From assembly GCA_016718875.1 (NCBI GenBank), contig JADKBL010000008.1:1-64000 (forward strand): DNA of 64,000 nt. Direction: 5' to 3'. The notes below the pieces were generated by a model. It saw only the letters and a program-made list of their open reading frames with translations, was not told the DNA's origin and ran no database searches. Of the stretch, positions 1 through 9,316 are shown one piece after another (the stretch's first letter is position 1; each line of letters begins with the position of its first letter). The translations under genes and the position numbers were made by a program. Source of the stretch: Bacteroidota bacterium. GTDB taxonomy: Bacteria > Bacteroidota > Bacteroidia > Bacteroidales > VadinHA17.

Positions 1-217
1 AATTATGGTCTGTATGATTTCCACCTATCTCTGTCCTTCCCGGAGAACTGAAAAACACAGGGTCATCTGCTCCTGAAAATTCAACAAAGCGGTCAAGCAG
101 AGAAGAATAACGAAGTGACTGTTCATTAAGAACTTTCTTATCTGATCCATAAAGGTCAGTAAAAACTTTATTTTCAGGATTATTAATCCGTGCTTTCAGT
201 ATTTCAATTTTATTCAT
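1..217 (-). CDS. galK: galactokinase, N-terminal part (cut by the window edge)
   Basis: GHMP-family galactokinase, which phosphorylates galactose at C1 (Leloir pathway, cytoplasm). About 72 codons are visible; the rest lies outside the window. Reading leftwards from the ATG at 215-217 the protein begins MNKIEILKARINNPENK and reaches GRTEIGGNHTDHN, a variant of the galactokinase signature GRxNLIGEHTDYN that binds the sugar. This signature is the basis for the call. It lies 62 bp downstream of the DUF4091 gene on the same strand and may be cotranscribed with it, which fits the carbohydrate theme of the first 10 kb. Confidence 0.8.
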   Translation of the reverse strand, partial: MNKIEILKARINNPENKVFTDLYGSDKKVLNEQSLRYSSLLDRFVEFSGADDPVFFSSPGRTEIGGNHTDHN

Positions 218-279
218 TAAAAATTATTTTGGATATCTGATAAAGTCAGCAAAAATAGACTAATTATGAAATTATCCAC

Positions 280-1998
280 TTACTCTGACAACAACTCCAT
301 AATGTTCCTCCTATGCGCCCTGAAAGCTTCAATATTATTATCATACCTGTTAAAGCTGTAGATAACCTTGTTAATTATATCCCTGGCTTTTACCGAATCC
401 TTTTTCTCAAGCATACGGAACAATTCATAATCAACAATCCCGTCTCTCATTGCATCATAACGAATTGAACTAAAAAGTTTGCCATCTTTCGGGTAGATAA
501 TCCAGCTGTCGCCACCGGGAAGAATATTTCCGCCTTCATATTGTATTGATGTCTGCTCCCCGAAAGGATCTGAATTGTTCCAGTAATTGAGGCCCCAGTG
601 AAGATATCCCGGTATGTTGTATTTGAAATTGAGCCAGTGCATATATCTTGTTCTCAGCAACGGTAACTCGATGAACCTGTTAACATATTCACCTTTGGGA
701 GAGAGACAGGTATAGAACCAGGCTTCTTTTCCCTTTTTATTCTGTTCATTATAAAACGTGAAATCCCTGTCCATGAAATCAAGCTGAGGTACCCATACAT
801 CAAGTACATCTCCCAGGTTTTTACTGTGACAGGCGTCTATGAACTTAAAATCCGGAACAAGTTTTCTTACAAATTTTGCAATCTCAATGTAGCTTTTTAT
901 ATTTTCTTCAATAGGCTCATCTGCAAGGTGTTGTAAATAATTCTTATCCCATCCCTTATCTTTCAGATGCTTATCCAAAAGCGGAAAAAACTCTTTATAA
1001 AATTCCTGTGCAGAAGGATCAGATATCGGAAGGTTAAGAAATTTTTTCTCCGGGTCATTCATCTTATTTGGTACCATAACAACAAACTGTGAAAGCCATG
1101 TGCTTTCCCTGCCTCCGATATGTCCGCCTTCTATCCTTCCTATTACACCTTCCTCAATAAATATCCCGACAACTCTGTCAAATCTGGCAAAATCGATATT
1201 CCACTTTCCGCCTTCATATTTGAATTCAGAAAGAGCCAGGGGAGAAATAATTGCAACATTCTGATGATAATCAGCCATTTTTCTGGCGAGTGTTCTGATG
1301 TATTCCCAGTGCTTGTCAGAATATTCTTCAAACAGATTGCCCCCATTCATCCATCTCATCTGTCCCGGACTAATAGAAAACCAGTTAGTTACCCATAGAG
1401 TAGGTTTTTCAAGTGTAACCGGGTAAACCTTTATTGTATAATCGTTTAATAGTTTGAATTTCCTTCTCCCATTTATCCCTGTGATTGTTACTGTACCCTT
1501 ATATTCTCCTGGTGAAACATCAGCAGGGATTGGAACAGATATCCATATCGGCTGTGTATTTCCAAAATCGACATCAACAGATTCCTGCTCCAGAATCGGA
1601 TCAGGGTAGTAACCTGATGATGAGACTATTCTGTCGCGTGAATAATCCCATATAGTACGTCCTACCTTAACATATCCGACAAATCCGGCTTTGGTTTCAG
1701 GAAGGCTCTTGCCGTCCATGACAGCCGGAGAAACAGATACTTTCAGGTCAGATATTGAAAAAGCTGACCGGACAATGAACTGAAGTGTTGCATGTTCACC
1801 CCGTACAACCTCTGACAATGCCTCCTTTGGCGGAAAATAAGAGGCTTCAGCAAGAACCTTTTCAAGAGGATCTACATATTCAAATTCAAGACTTGTATCA
1901 GCTTTTGGCATATTGCAGCCTTGCTGAACAATAAAAACTGACATCAGAAGAAAGGAAACTGCTAATGTCATGACTTTCTTAAATAGAAGGTTTTTCAT
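280..1998 (-). CDS. DUF4091 lipoprotein (glycoside-hydrolase-like)
   Basis: Probable exported carbohydrate-active protein of about 572 residues. The start at 1998 gives MKNLLFKKV followed by a hydrophobic stretch and a lipobox ending in QQGC, so a lipoprotein anchored in the envelope is expected; a second possible start is the ATG at 1971. The C-terminal 150 residues, with IRYDAMRDGIVDYE and a preceding HWGLNYWN segment, resemble the DUF4091 domain found in TIM-barrel glycosidase-like proteins. The substrate cannot be told. The open frame continues upstream to 2214, but that part is the antisense of the divergent glycosidase gene and is not used here. There is no intergenic space upstream: the 5' end overlaps the open frame of the neighbouring + strand gene. 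Confidence 0.75.
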   Translation of the reverse strand: MKNLLFKKVMTLAVSFLLMSVFIVQQGCNMPKADTSLEFEYVDPLEKVLAEASYFPPKEALSEVVRGEHATLQFIVRSAFSISDLKVSVSPAVMDGKSLPETKAGFVGYVKVGRTIWDYSRDRIVSSSGYYPDPILEQESVDVDFGNTQPIWISVPIPADVSPGEYKGTVTITGINGRRKFKLLNDYTIKVYPVTLEKPTLWVTNWFSISPGQMRWMNGGNLFEEYSDKHWEYIRTLARKMADYHQNVAIISPLALSEFKYEGGKWNIDFARFDRVVGIFIEEGVIGRIEGGHIGGRESTWLSQFVVMVPNKMNDPEKKFLNLPISDPSAQEFYKEFFPLLDKHLKDKGWDKNYLQHLADEPIEENIKSYIEIAKFVRKLVPDFKFIDACHSKNLGDVLDVWVPQLDFMDRDFTFYNEQNKKGKEAWFYTCLSPKGEYVNRFIELPLLRTRYMHWLNFKYNIPGYLHWGLNYWNNSDPFGEQTSIQYEGGNILPGGDSWIIYPKDGKLFSSIRYDAMRDGIVDYELFRMLEKKDSVKARDIINKVIYSFNRYDNNIEAFRAHRRNIMELLSE

Positions 1999-3983
1999 AT
2001 CCTGTTGATGAACTAAAGTTCGCTCCTCACAGGGCGGCAAGCTGGTGGTGCGGCATCGAGGACCTTCAATGGCCTCAGAAAAAAATTGTTGACAGGATAA
2101 AAAGAAGAGCTGAGGCATTCTCAAAAGCCGGGATAGATACTGCAATAAATTTTGGGTTTCACATACGCTTCGATTTCTCAAATTACTTTGGCCAGCTTCA
2201 TGGTTATTATGCAAATGTCTGTGATGAGCTGCATAAGTATGACATTCGATTCATGGATCACTATTCCTGCAATCATGTAGAGAGACCACGTGGTGAGAAA
2301 GAGTTCAGAAAACTTCATAAGGAGCAAAGGCACCATACACTTCTGTTCCATGATCCTGTTGCAGCAGAGACAGCACAATATGAAGGTCATTTTTTCAGGG
2401 ATATTTGTGAGGTCGATCTGCGTGATGGCTCAAGGGGTTATGCTGCCCAATACCAGATGGAAGCATTCTGTCATAACAATCCTGATTTCCTGGATATGCA
2501 TTCAAAATATCTGAGACGTCTGATGAAGGATGTCCCATTTGACCTGATTGAAGTAGATGATATGTGCGACTATGCCGGACTGGCAACATGTGGCTGTGTT
2601 CATTGCAGGGAGAGGTTTAAGAGGGAATATGGTCATGAGATCCCTCCTTTCGGAGAAAAACTGTTTTGGGGAGATACTTCCAAACCAATGTTGCTTTGGG
2701 GAAATTATGAAAATCCTGAATTCAGGGATTGGGTAAAAATGAAAATGGATATTATTGCTGACCATGTCAGGCTTGTTAAAAGTATAGTTGGTGAAAAACC
2801 CTTGCTGACATGCTGTTCAAGCACCGGACCAATAGTCCTGAACTCCATTGCTTTGAATCTTGAAAGAATGTCTCCGTATCTTGATATGTTCATGCTTGAA
2901 AATGTAGGTACAAACATAAGGAGCACAGATTGGGTCAGAATGGATGCGGAGGCTCTGCAGCAGAAAGATATTGCAATGAAAAGAGGAAATGCCCCGGCTA
3001 TAGCACTGAGTTATACTATTTATGAAAAAGGAGGTTATCTGGGTTGGGCCCTGAGCCGTTTCTGGGGTGTAGCCAACTGGAGCAGCACTCTTAATCAGAG
3101 ACTTGAAGAAGATCCTGCAGATGCTATGGAGATAGAAGATATTATTGCACCTTTTAACTCCTGGGAGCTAAAGAACAGCAATATTGATTACAGGAAAAGT
3201 AAAGATCTGACAGAAATAAGATTAGTTAGCAGCAGCCTTTGCAGGGATAACGGATTCAGATATGAAAATGGCACCGAGCAATGGGACCGCGTAAGGTCAT
3301 GGTCAGAGGAGCTTGTAAAAAACAATATTGGGTACCGTATTGTCAGATCAGCTGAACTTGCCAACGCTGAAGAATTATTGAAGGAAAAAACGCCTGTAAT
3401 ACTGGATGGGATAGGATGTATATCACAATCTCAGTTTGACTCATTAAAAACTTATCTTTCAAAAGGAGGAAAAGCATGGCTCACTCTGCCTTTTGGCACT
3501 CACGATGAAAAGGGGTTTAAAAGATCAGTTCCATTCTCGTCAGAAATAGTATACAGAAAGTACAAAAATCTGATAATCACTGAGGCCGCAACTCCAAAAG
3601 AAACACTTAGCAAATTAATATCAAAAGGATTATTCAGGCCCATGATCAGGCAGGTAGCAGGCGACCCCGGCTGGTCCGTGAGAATTCATTTCAATGAAAA
3701 CAAACCTGTATTCCATTTTCTCAACTCCGCCATGATTCCTGTACCTCATCCGTCGATAAAGGACAATGGTGGTACCCCAATCCTGAAAGATATTGAATCC
3801 GCTATCATAAATAATAAAATAACCTTTGAAATAGATAACAGAGTATCTATCCCCTCAGCTCTTTCCCTATTAAGTCCTGAGTTAGGTGATAAGCCAGGAA
3901 AAATGGAGATATCTTCCCTCAAAGGATATACAAAAATAACAGCTGATCTTGAAGGGATTAAAGTCTATGCAGTAGGTCAGTGA
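1983..3983 (+). CDS. beta-galactosidase-like glycoside hydrolase (GHL-type), 5' end unclear
   Basis: Large TIM-barrel glycosidase-like protein related to the hypothetical GHL/GH42-like groups. Visible features are a WWCGIEDLQWP segment near the N terminus, an EVDDMCDYAGL segment, a Cys cluster (CGCVHC) typical of these proteins, and a C-terminal region resembling the beta-galactosidase trimerisation fold. The first ATG in frame is at 2253, but the frame is open and clearly coding back to 1983 (stop at 1980-1982), including RRAEAFSKAGIDTAINFGFH. No ATG, GTG or TTG exists in that extension. Either the 5' end is lost by a rearrangement or a one-base error hides the start: removing one A at 1981-1983 would join it to the ATG at 1970. 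No signal peptide is visible. It overlaps the convergent kinase gene by 7 bp. Confidence 0.7.
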   Translation: MEGFSYPVDELKFAPHRAASWWCGIEDLQWPQKKIVDRIKRRAEAFSKAGIDTAINFGFHIRFDFSNYFGQLHGYYANVCDELHKYDIRFMDHYSCNHVERPRGEKEFRKLHKEQRHHTLLFHDPVAAETAQYEGHFFRDICEVDLRDGSRGYAAQYQMEAFCHNNPDFLDMHSKYLRRLMKDVPFDLIEVDDMCDYAGLATCGCVHCRERFKREYGHEIPPFGEKLFWGDTSKPMLLWGNYENPEFRDWVKMKMDIIADHVRLVKSIVGEKPLLTCCSSTGPIVLNSIALNLERMSPYLDMFMLENVGTNIRSTDWVRMDAEALQQKDIAMKRGNAPAIALSYTIYEKGGYLGWALSRFWGVANWSSTLNQRLEEDPADAMEIEDIIAPFNSWELKNSNIDYRKSKDLTEIRLVSSSLCRDNGFRYENGTEQWDRVRSWSEELVKNNIGYRIVRSAELANAEELLKEKTPVILDGIGCISQSQFDSLKTYLSKGGKAWLTLPFGTHDEKGFKRSVPFSSEIVYRKYKNLIITEAATPKETLSKLISKGLFRPMIRQVAGDPGWSVRIHFNENKPVFHFLNSAMIPVPHPSIKDNGGTPILKDIESAIINNKITFEIDNRVSIPSALSLLSPELGDKPGKMEISSLKGYTKITADLEGIKVYAVGQ

Positions 3984-6949
3984 TTTGAAGGATTAAGGAC
4001 TTGAGGCCTTTTCAGATTTTCAATGAGAAGCGGAAGGAGTCCGAAGCTGCTTAGCCGGATGCCTGAAGCGCCTCCGCCTGTATGTATTTCAACAAAATCG
4101 GGATCAGGTTTTATACTGAATCGCTTATAGAATGCTTTTCGAATAAAATTCTTCACTTCTTCCGGATCAGCCTTATGTCTGTCAATATGCACCTGGAAAT
4201 AATCACCTTGTCCTGCAGCATTTACCCTTACTGCAACTGCATCTTTTCCGAATGCCCGCTTAATCATAGCCTCTGCCAGATCAATAAGTGCGAGTCCTCT
4301 GAAAAAACCGGAACCTTCAAGATTATGAAACTCAAGCGGTGATGTACCCTGAAGGTTTTCATCATAAATTCCTCTGTTGAAATCAGCAGGTCTGGCTCCT
4401 GTCTTTTCCATCCACATATTCAGCAGCTCAGGTCCTGCAATACCTTTTTCCCACGCAGCAATAATTTCCATTTCCCTTTTTTCAGGCAAATTGCCAGGAT
4501 CAATTTCAAAACTGCAATCACCTCTTTGAGATCTTGAGACATATTCAATCCATTTATCCTGATTATGAATGAGGAAAAAGTTCTTCGCTACCTCTCCGAA
4601 AAGGTATGCTACCATAGCCCTCAGAGGTACACCTCTCTCTTCCATTATTCTGCCGCTCTTATCCGTACGTTTGAATACAGGTTCTCTCCATCCTTCAAAA
4701 AGCGAATTAAGTATACTGTCAGCCTTCAGAGAAGCTGAATCCGGGTCAAAATGATTTGTCTCAATCAACTGTTTTACATACCAGTCCTTTTTCTCAAGAA
4801 CTTTTTTGCGTAACTCCTCTCGGCCTGTTTTGAGTGGTATCTGAAGAAGAATCCTGCAAATCCAGCTGTTGCTATCATCTGATAATTTGCCATCATCAAG
4901 GAGATCCTCCTCGATGAATTTAAAAAAATCAGTATCAATAGGAAGCTGAACAAGAATAGCAGCTATTTCAGCTGCCTTGCCTGTCATCTTTCTTACTTCG
5001 GTAGTTGTAAGAAACTCAGATTGAGAATTCTCCGCATATGCTCCTCCTGACCATCGCCAGGAGCTTCTGTCCCGTTCAACACTATAGGGGAAAATTATTT
5101 TTATCCTTTCATAAGGCACAGGGTAAGTACCCAGAACCCGGTAATTGTCTTTTGGATTTGAGGAGATCAGAGTTCCCTGACCTGCAATTCCTTTCTGTTC
5201 TGTTGCCTGATCGAGTGAGCCGGCTCTCACGCCTGTACCATATTCTGCCTGACATGCCAGGTGAACCAACAGGTCTGAAGAAATTCCCAGATTAAAAAGT
5301 GCATTGATTGAGTTCTTTGTCGCGACTGTAACAGCAGAAGAACTGGAGAAACCTCCCTGCGGAATATTACCTGCAGAAACAATTTTTAAACCTCTGAAGT
5401 TTTCAATGCCAAGGTTATCACGTATTTTTGCCCCGATATTTCCCGCACGAAGTGTACGCATTGATGCAAGGGCATTGCCAACCAGTGCGCATGGTCTTCG
5501 CATATTACTTGTAGCCCACAGACTGGGTGGAGGAAGAGGAATATTCTTACACCTTCTTTGCTCCAGCTCCTCTTCACTGAAATAGCCGAGTGATAACAGA
5601 AGAGCCTCACTCATCCTTGTTCCGAAACTTTCGTAAGTTGACAAATCTGAAATATCCTCTCCGGGGTACATTATACTGTCACCGGCAGGCAGCGAATTGA
5701 TATTCTCCCTGTATTGCTGTCGCAGCGGTACCAGATGAATTCGTCCGTCCTGTGCACCCTGTATCAGAATTACAATCTGCTCATCTCCCTCCCTGGCACC
5801 AGCTCCTATTGGCATTTGCCAGGCAGGACCAAAAAAACGTGCCATATCCGGATGCATGAATGCAATCCGCAATCTTCCTCCGGTAATACCTATTCCTATC
5901 GGTTTATCAGGATCAAAATCAATTTTTTCCTTTTTTATATGTGTTATCAGTTCTTCTAACTGACGTATTATTGACTCTGCCTGACACACAGGTCTGCCAG
6001 TAACAATGAGCCTGGCAGCAGCTTCAACCTCGATCTCTTCAGGCACAAGCAGACCGATGCCTGATGAGAGTATTCCTTCGAGCATTGCAAGATCCATTGG
6101 TTGGGTTACATCCGATGTGAGCAAATCATATTCAGGTTCATTAACTGATGTGGTAACAGTACGGATATCACCGTCTTCCAGACTTATTGCTTCAATAATA
6201 TCAGTCAGATAGTATTGTCCCTGAGCATTATTGTTATTCAGTCTGCCGAGATGCCTGAATAATGTTTCTGCCCGGATTGCATAAAGCGGGCAGTTCCCTT
6301 CCATCAGGTTAAGAAGAGTTTGCCTTGTTACAGGATCCTTCTCAGCCGAAATATCTTTCTCTTCCAGAATACTCAGCACTTTTCCGGTTTCATTCCTTAT
6401 CACCCTTCCTTTGCCGCTGTTTTTGGGAGGCTCATAAATTGCCGACAGGAAAGTAAGGTCTGCCTCTTTCTCTCCCTCCTCATGTACTTTTACAAGTCGT
6501 CTGAATACAGAGGAAGGGATTATTCTGTCGCCCATTGTTATAATAATCAATGGATTACGTTCAAGAAGACCAGGCACACAGAAAGCTTCAATTGCTGCAA
6601 AGGCAGTACCGCCAGTAGGATTATCAGTAAGAACATAAGTATTATCGGGGCCAAGTGCAGTCATCACATCATCATGCCGATAACCCACTAAGCATATAAC
6701 AGGGTAATTGCCTGTACGCCTGAATGAATCTATTGAATGCATGGCAAGAGGAAGCCCATGTACTGGCTGAATACACTTTGGATCTTTTCCGAATCTTGTT
6801 CCCTTTCCGGCAACAAGTGTAACAAGAACCTTTTCAGCAAGTTTAAAACTATCAGACTTAATTACAGACCGGTTCAGAATTTTATCCTCACTGATCCTGC
6901 TTGTCTGCCCCAGGTTTTTATCACCCAAACTACTGTAAACTTCCGGCAT
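3977..6949 (-). CDS. bifunctional nucleotidyltransferase / GHMP sugar kinase
   Basis: 990-residue cytoplasmic fusion. Residues about 38-280 form a GT-A-type nucleotidyltransferase (AGKGTRFG loop near residue 46, then PKCIQPVHG and DNPTGGTAFA). A middle region (about 290-480) is of unclear fold. Residues about 480-985 form a GHMP kinase: the ATP loop GGFSSSSAV is near residue 531 and a glycine-rich motif GGGASGIRLSS near 957. The arrangement recalls Fkp (fucokinase/GDP-fucose pyrophosphorylase), in which kinase and pyrophosphorylase act in sequence, but the nucleotidyltransferase looks like the GlmU/MobA group rather than the fucose pyrophosphorylase. A likely role is to phosphorylate a sugar at C1 and activate it to an NDP-sugar. 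The substrate is unknown. It follows the DUF4832 gene by 25 bp, so cotranscription is likely. Confidence 0.75.
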   Translation of the reverse strand: MPEVYSSLGDKNLGQTSRISEDKILNRSVIKSDSFKLAEKVLVTLVAGKGTRFGKDPKCIQPVHGLPLAMHSIDSFRRTGNYPVICLVGYRHDDVMTALGPDNTYVLTDNPTGGTAFAAIEAFCVPGLLERNPLIIITMGDRIIPSSVFRRLVKVHEEGEKEADLTFLSAIYEPPKNSGKGRVIRNETGKVLSILEEKDISAEKDPVTRQTLLNLMEGNCPLYAIRAETLFRHLGRLNNNNAQGQYYLTDIIEAISLEDGDIRTVTTSVNEPEYDLLTSDVTQPMDLAMLEGILSSGIGLLVPEEIEVEAAARLIVTGRPVCQAESIIRQLEELITHIKKEKIDFDPDKPIGIGITGGRLRIAFMHPDMARFFGPAWQMPIGAGAREGDEQIVILIQGAQDGRIHLVPLRQQYRENINSLPAGDSIMYPGEDISDLSTYESFGTRMSEALLLSLGYFSEEELEQRRCKNIPLPPPSLWATSNMRRPCALVGNALASMRTLRAGNIGAKIRDNLGIENFRGLKIVSAGNIPQGGFSSSSAVTVATKNSINALFNLGISSDLLVHLACQAEYGTGVRAGSLDQATEQKGIAGQGTLISSNPKDNYRVLGTYPVPYERIKIIFPYSVERDRSSWRWSGGAYAENSQSEFLTTTEVRKMTGKAAEIAAILVQLPIDTDFFKFIEEDLLDDGKLSDDSNSWICRILLQIPLKTGREELRKKVLEKKDWYVKQLIETNHFDPDSASLKADSILNSLFEGWREPVFKRTDKSGRIMEERGVPLRAMVAYLFGEVAKNFFLIHNQDKWIEYVSRSQRGDCSFEIDPGNLPEKREMEIIAAWEKGIAGPELLNMWMEKTGARPADFNRGIYDENLQGTSPLEFHNLEGSGFFRGLALIDLAEAMIKRAFGKDAVAVRVNAAGQGDYFQVHIDRHKADPEEVKNFIRKAFYKRFSIKPDPDFVEIHTGGGASGIRLSSFGLLPLLIENLKRPQVLNPSNH

Positions 6950-6974
6950 ACTGATTTAAAAAGTTGTACCTGAA

Positions 6975-8444
6975 TTATCTGACTTCAATCTTTCCAAGTG
7001 TATACCAGCCATCAGGGTCGATACCTTTTATTGCCAGTTTTACCTTTGGACTATGTGACTGGTTATCAACTATTCCAATCTGAAGGTCATAATTTCCTGA
7101 TACTATATCACGAGGAATAAATATTCCTGCATCATAAAGATTATCACCAGGCATCCATGTGTTGATATCGGCGTCTGTTACAATAACTTCTGAAGTCTGA
7201 TTGTTTTTTTTTAGCCTCAAGGCAAGCAAATACTTTTTATAAATCGGAGCAACACCACGGTTATCCCACCATGATTTGATCATCACCTTTTCACCTCTGG
7301 AGGCAAATTCAGGATAAGAGAAACTCCTCAGAACAAATCTGTATCCCATCTTTTTCAGCCATTCATCAATATATGGCCTCCATGAATCCGGAACTCCCGA
7401 CGACTTTGCATTGAAGGAGGAGATGTGCCACTTAAGCGTTTCATTTATAATATATTGCAATTGCTCAATAGTATAACCCTGGCAATACTGGCAGCTATCC
7501 ACCTTACCTTTCCAGCTTTTAATTGTGCCGCATACCTCCAGGCTTACAGGTGCCTTTTTCCATGCATCCTGCATTCCAAAATTTATTATCCCCTGAGGAT
7601 AATAGTCATACATATGTGTCCAACCCGGTTTGCTTTTGTCCTGTGCCCAGAATCCCAGGTCACCAATACAATCAACCCGCCATCCAACATTTGCCTCGGA
7701 GAGTCCCAGCTTGTTGGTCTTCTCATCAGTAAGCAGCATTATCAGGGGAGTCTTCTTAAAATTATCAGTATATGACTTAACAAGCGATTCCCTTGTTTTT
7801 TCAGTCAGTATTTCCGAGCCACGCCCTTCGCCCCAGAAACCGACAATAGACAGATCAATCGCTTCAAAGTCAGGATGACCATCATAACGTTTTCCCAGTT
7901 CAGCGATCATTTTTCCAAAGTACAGGGCATAACGTGGATCTTCAGCATCCACTCTCCATCCTGTTCCTTCTGCAAGCCACTCCTGCTTTTCTCCTATCAG
8001 CTTTCGGTACCATGAAGGAACATCTGTGGGGTCATTGCTTTTTGTTCCTGATCCGTAAGGAGCTATCCTGAGAAGAAGAGTTTGTTTCCTGTCATGAGCA
8101 GTTTTAAGAACTCTGTCTATCATTTCCCAGTTATATTTCCCCATCTCAGGCTCAACATATTTCCAGTAGACCCGAAAATACGCGATAGAGGTCATAGGAT
8201 GGTCCGGAACCTCAAGACTTCCTTTGAATTCCTGGTAGTCAACAGGTAATCCTTCAGTCCATCCAACGCCTTCATTTGTTCTGTCACCATTAAATCTCTG
8301 AAATGTCATAAACCCTATGCCGGGGTTTGTAAGTACCTCACCGGAATCTTCGAATCGCACAGTAATATTGTTCTGTGATTTGATTTCCAATGGAAAAGAA
8401 AAAAAGATGGAAAATAAAACAAAAGTGATAATGTTTCTTTTCAT
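6975..8444 (-). CDS. exported DUF4832 (and DUF4874-like) protein
   Basis: 489-residue secreted protein. A signal peptide (MKRNIITFVLFSIFFSF, cleavage near EIKSQ) is followed by LTNPGIGFMTFQRF and a TIM-barrel-like region with YFRVYWKYVEP and DLSIVGFWGEG, as in the DUF4874/DUF4832 family of putative glycosidases. The C-terminal 150 residues look like a beta-sandwich with a SWWDNRGVAPIY segment typical of DUF4832. These proteins often occur in polysaccharide-use loci, but no activity can be assigned from sequence. It is in a same-strand run with the amidotransferase upstream (55 bp) and the sugar kinase fusion downstream (25 bp). Confidence 0.75.
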   Translation of the reverse strand: MKRNIITFVLFSIFFSFPLEIKSQNNITVRFEDSGEVLTNPGIGFMTFQRFNGDRTNEGVGWTEGLPVDYQEFKGSLEVPDHPMTSIAYFRVYWKYVEPEMGKYNWEMIDRVLKTAHDRKQTLLLRIAPYGSGTKSNDPTDVPSWYRKLIGEKQEWLAEGTGWRVDAEDPRYALYFGKMIAELGKRYDGHPDFEAIDLSIVGFWGEGRGSEILTEKTRESLVKSYTDNFKKTPLIMLLTDEKTNKLGLSEANVGWRVDCIGDLGFWAQDKSKPGWTHMYDYYPQGIINFGMQDAWKKAPVSLEVCGTIKSWKGKVDSCQYCQGYTIEQLQYIINETLKWHISSFNAKSSGVPDSWRPYIDEWLKKMGYRFVLRSFSYPEFASRGEKVMIKSWWDNRGVAPIYKKYLLALRLKKNNQTSEVIVTDADINTWMPGDNLYDAGIFIPRDIVSGNYDLQIGIVDNQSHSPKVKLAIKGIDPDGWYTLGKIEVR

Positions 8445-8499
8445 ACAAATTTAGATTTTACTATGAGGACAAGAATGTAAAAATATTCTGGTTATCTCT

Positions 8500-9270
8500 C
8501 TATTTCCTTGATTTACTGTATTCTTTAACATGTTTGAGGTAATAATCACCAAGAGGCCTTGACAACTCAGGCTTCTGTGTTGGTTTTTCCGGATGGTACT
8601 GAACTGCCATTATAAATGGTTTCCCTTCAGGTGACTTCCTCTCCATTGCTTCAGCAACCCCATTCTCACTAAACGCAGTAATCCTGAATCCGGGAGCTAT
8701 TTTATCAATAGACTGATGATGATAACTATTGACAGTATCCCTTGATATTCCGGTTAATTTGTAGAGTACAGATTTTTTGTCAATGTTAACGATGTGAGGA
8801 CAACCTGTTGTACTTGTGGAGGATCTGTGAATAACAGTTGTCCCGACATCTGTGGGAATATCTGTGAACAAAGTTCCGCCGAGGGCTACATTAAGTATCT
8901 GTTCCCCTCTGCAAATGCCAAATACAGGCATTTTCATGTCTACAGCCCTCGCTATCAGTGCAAATTCAAGTGAATCACGGTAATTATCAATAGTCTCGCA
9001 TTTTGACAATTCATTTTCCTTCCCGTAACGGGCCGGGTTTACATCCTCTCCGCCTGTTAGTAAAAGTCCTGAACAACTTTCAAGAATAATTAAAGCAGAG
9101 TCAATTTTTCTACCATACATATTAACAATTTCAACTGCAGGATCTGCCTTTTTGAGCCATGCCTCATAAGTTCCGTATGTTTTGCTGAGAGCAATTCTGA
9201 CCTGGCCATTTGAGAAATGAGTAAAAAAGGGAAAAAGGCAAATACTTAGAATGAGGGTGATTCTGCGCAT
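8500..9270 (-). CDS. exported gamma-glutamyl-gamma-aminobutyrate hydrolase-like protein (peptidase C26)
   Basis: 256-residue class I glutamine-amidotransferase fold of the PuuD/peptidase C26 type, which hydrolyses gamma-glutamyl bonds. The nucleophile motif GICRGEQ has its Cys near residue 120; YHHQSI and the QYHPE segment near the C terminus supply the active-site His and Glu. LLLTGGEDVNP is the usual early loop. Unlike the cytoplasmic PuuD, an N-terminal hydrophobic segment (residues 1-22, ending HFSNGQ) suggests export to the periplasm, where gamma-glutamyl peptides could be the substrate. Neighbours on the same strand lie 46 and 55 bp away. Confidence 0.82.
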   Translation of the reverse strand: MRRITLILSICLFPFFTHFSNGQVRIALSKTYGTYEAWLKKADPAVEIVNMYGRKIDSALIILESCSGLLLTGGEDVNPARYGKENELSKCETIDNYRDSLEFALIARAVDMKMPVFGICRGEQILNVALGGTLFTDIPTDVGTTVIHRSSTSTTGCPHIVNIDKKSVLYKLTGISRDTVNSYHHQSIDKIAPGFRITAFSENGVAEAMERKSPEGKPFIMAVQYHPEKPTQKPELSRPLGDYYLKHVKEYSKSRK

Positions 9271-9316
9271 CCGTATATTATTTTAAAATTAAGAAGAATT
9301 TCAAGAGAGACCGGGA

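Noticed and set aside
5714..6691. Several plus-strand frames of 60-120 codons across the kinase fusion
   Set aside because: They are shadows of one well-supported 990-codon gene, with no domain or codon-use support.
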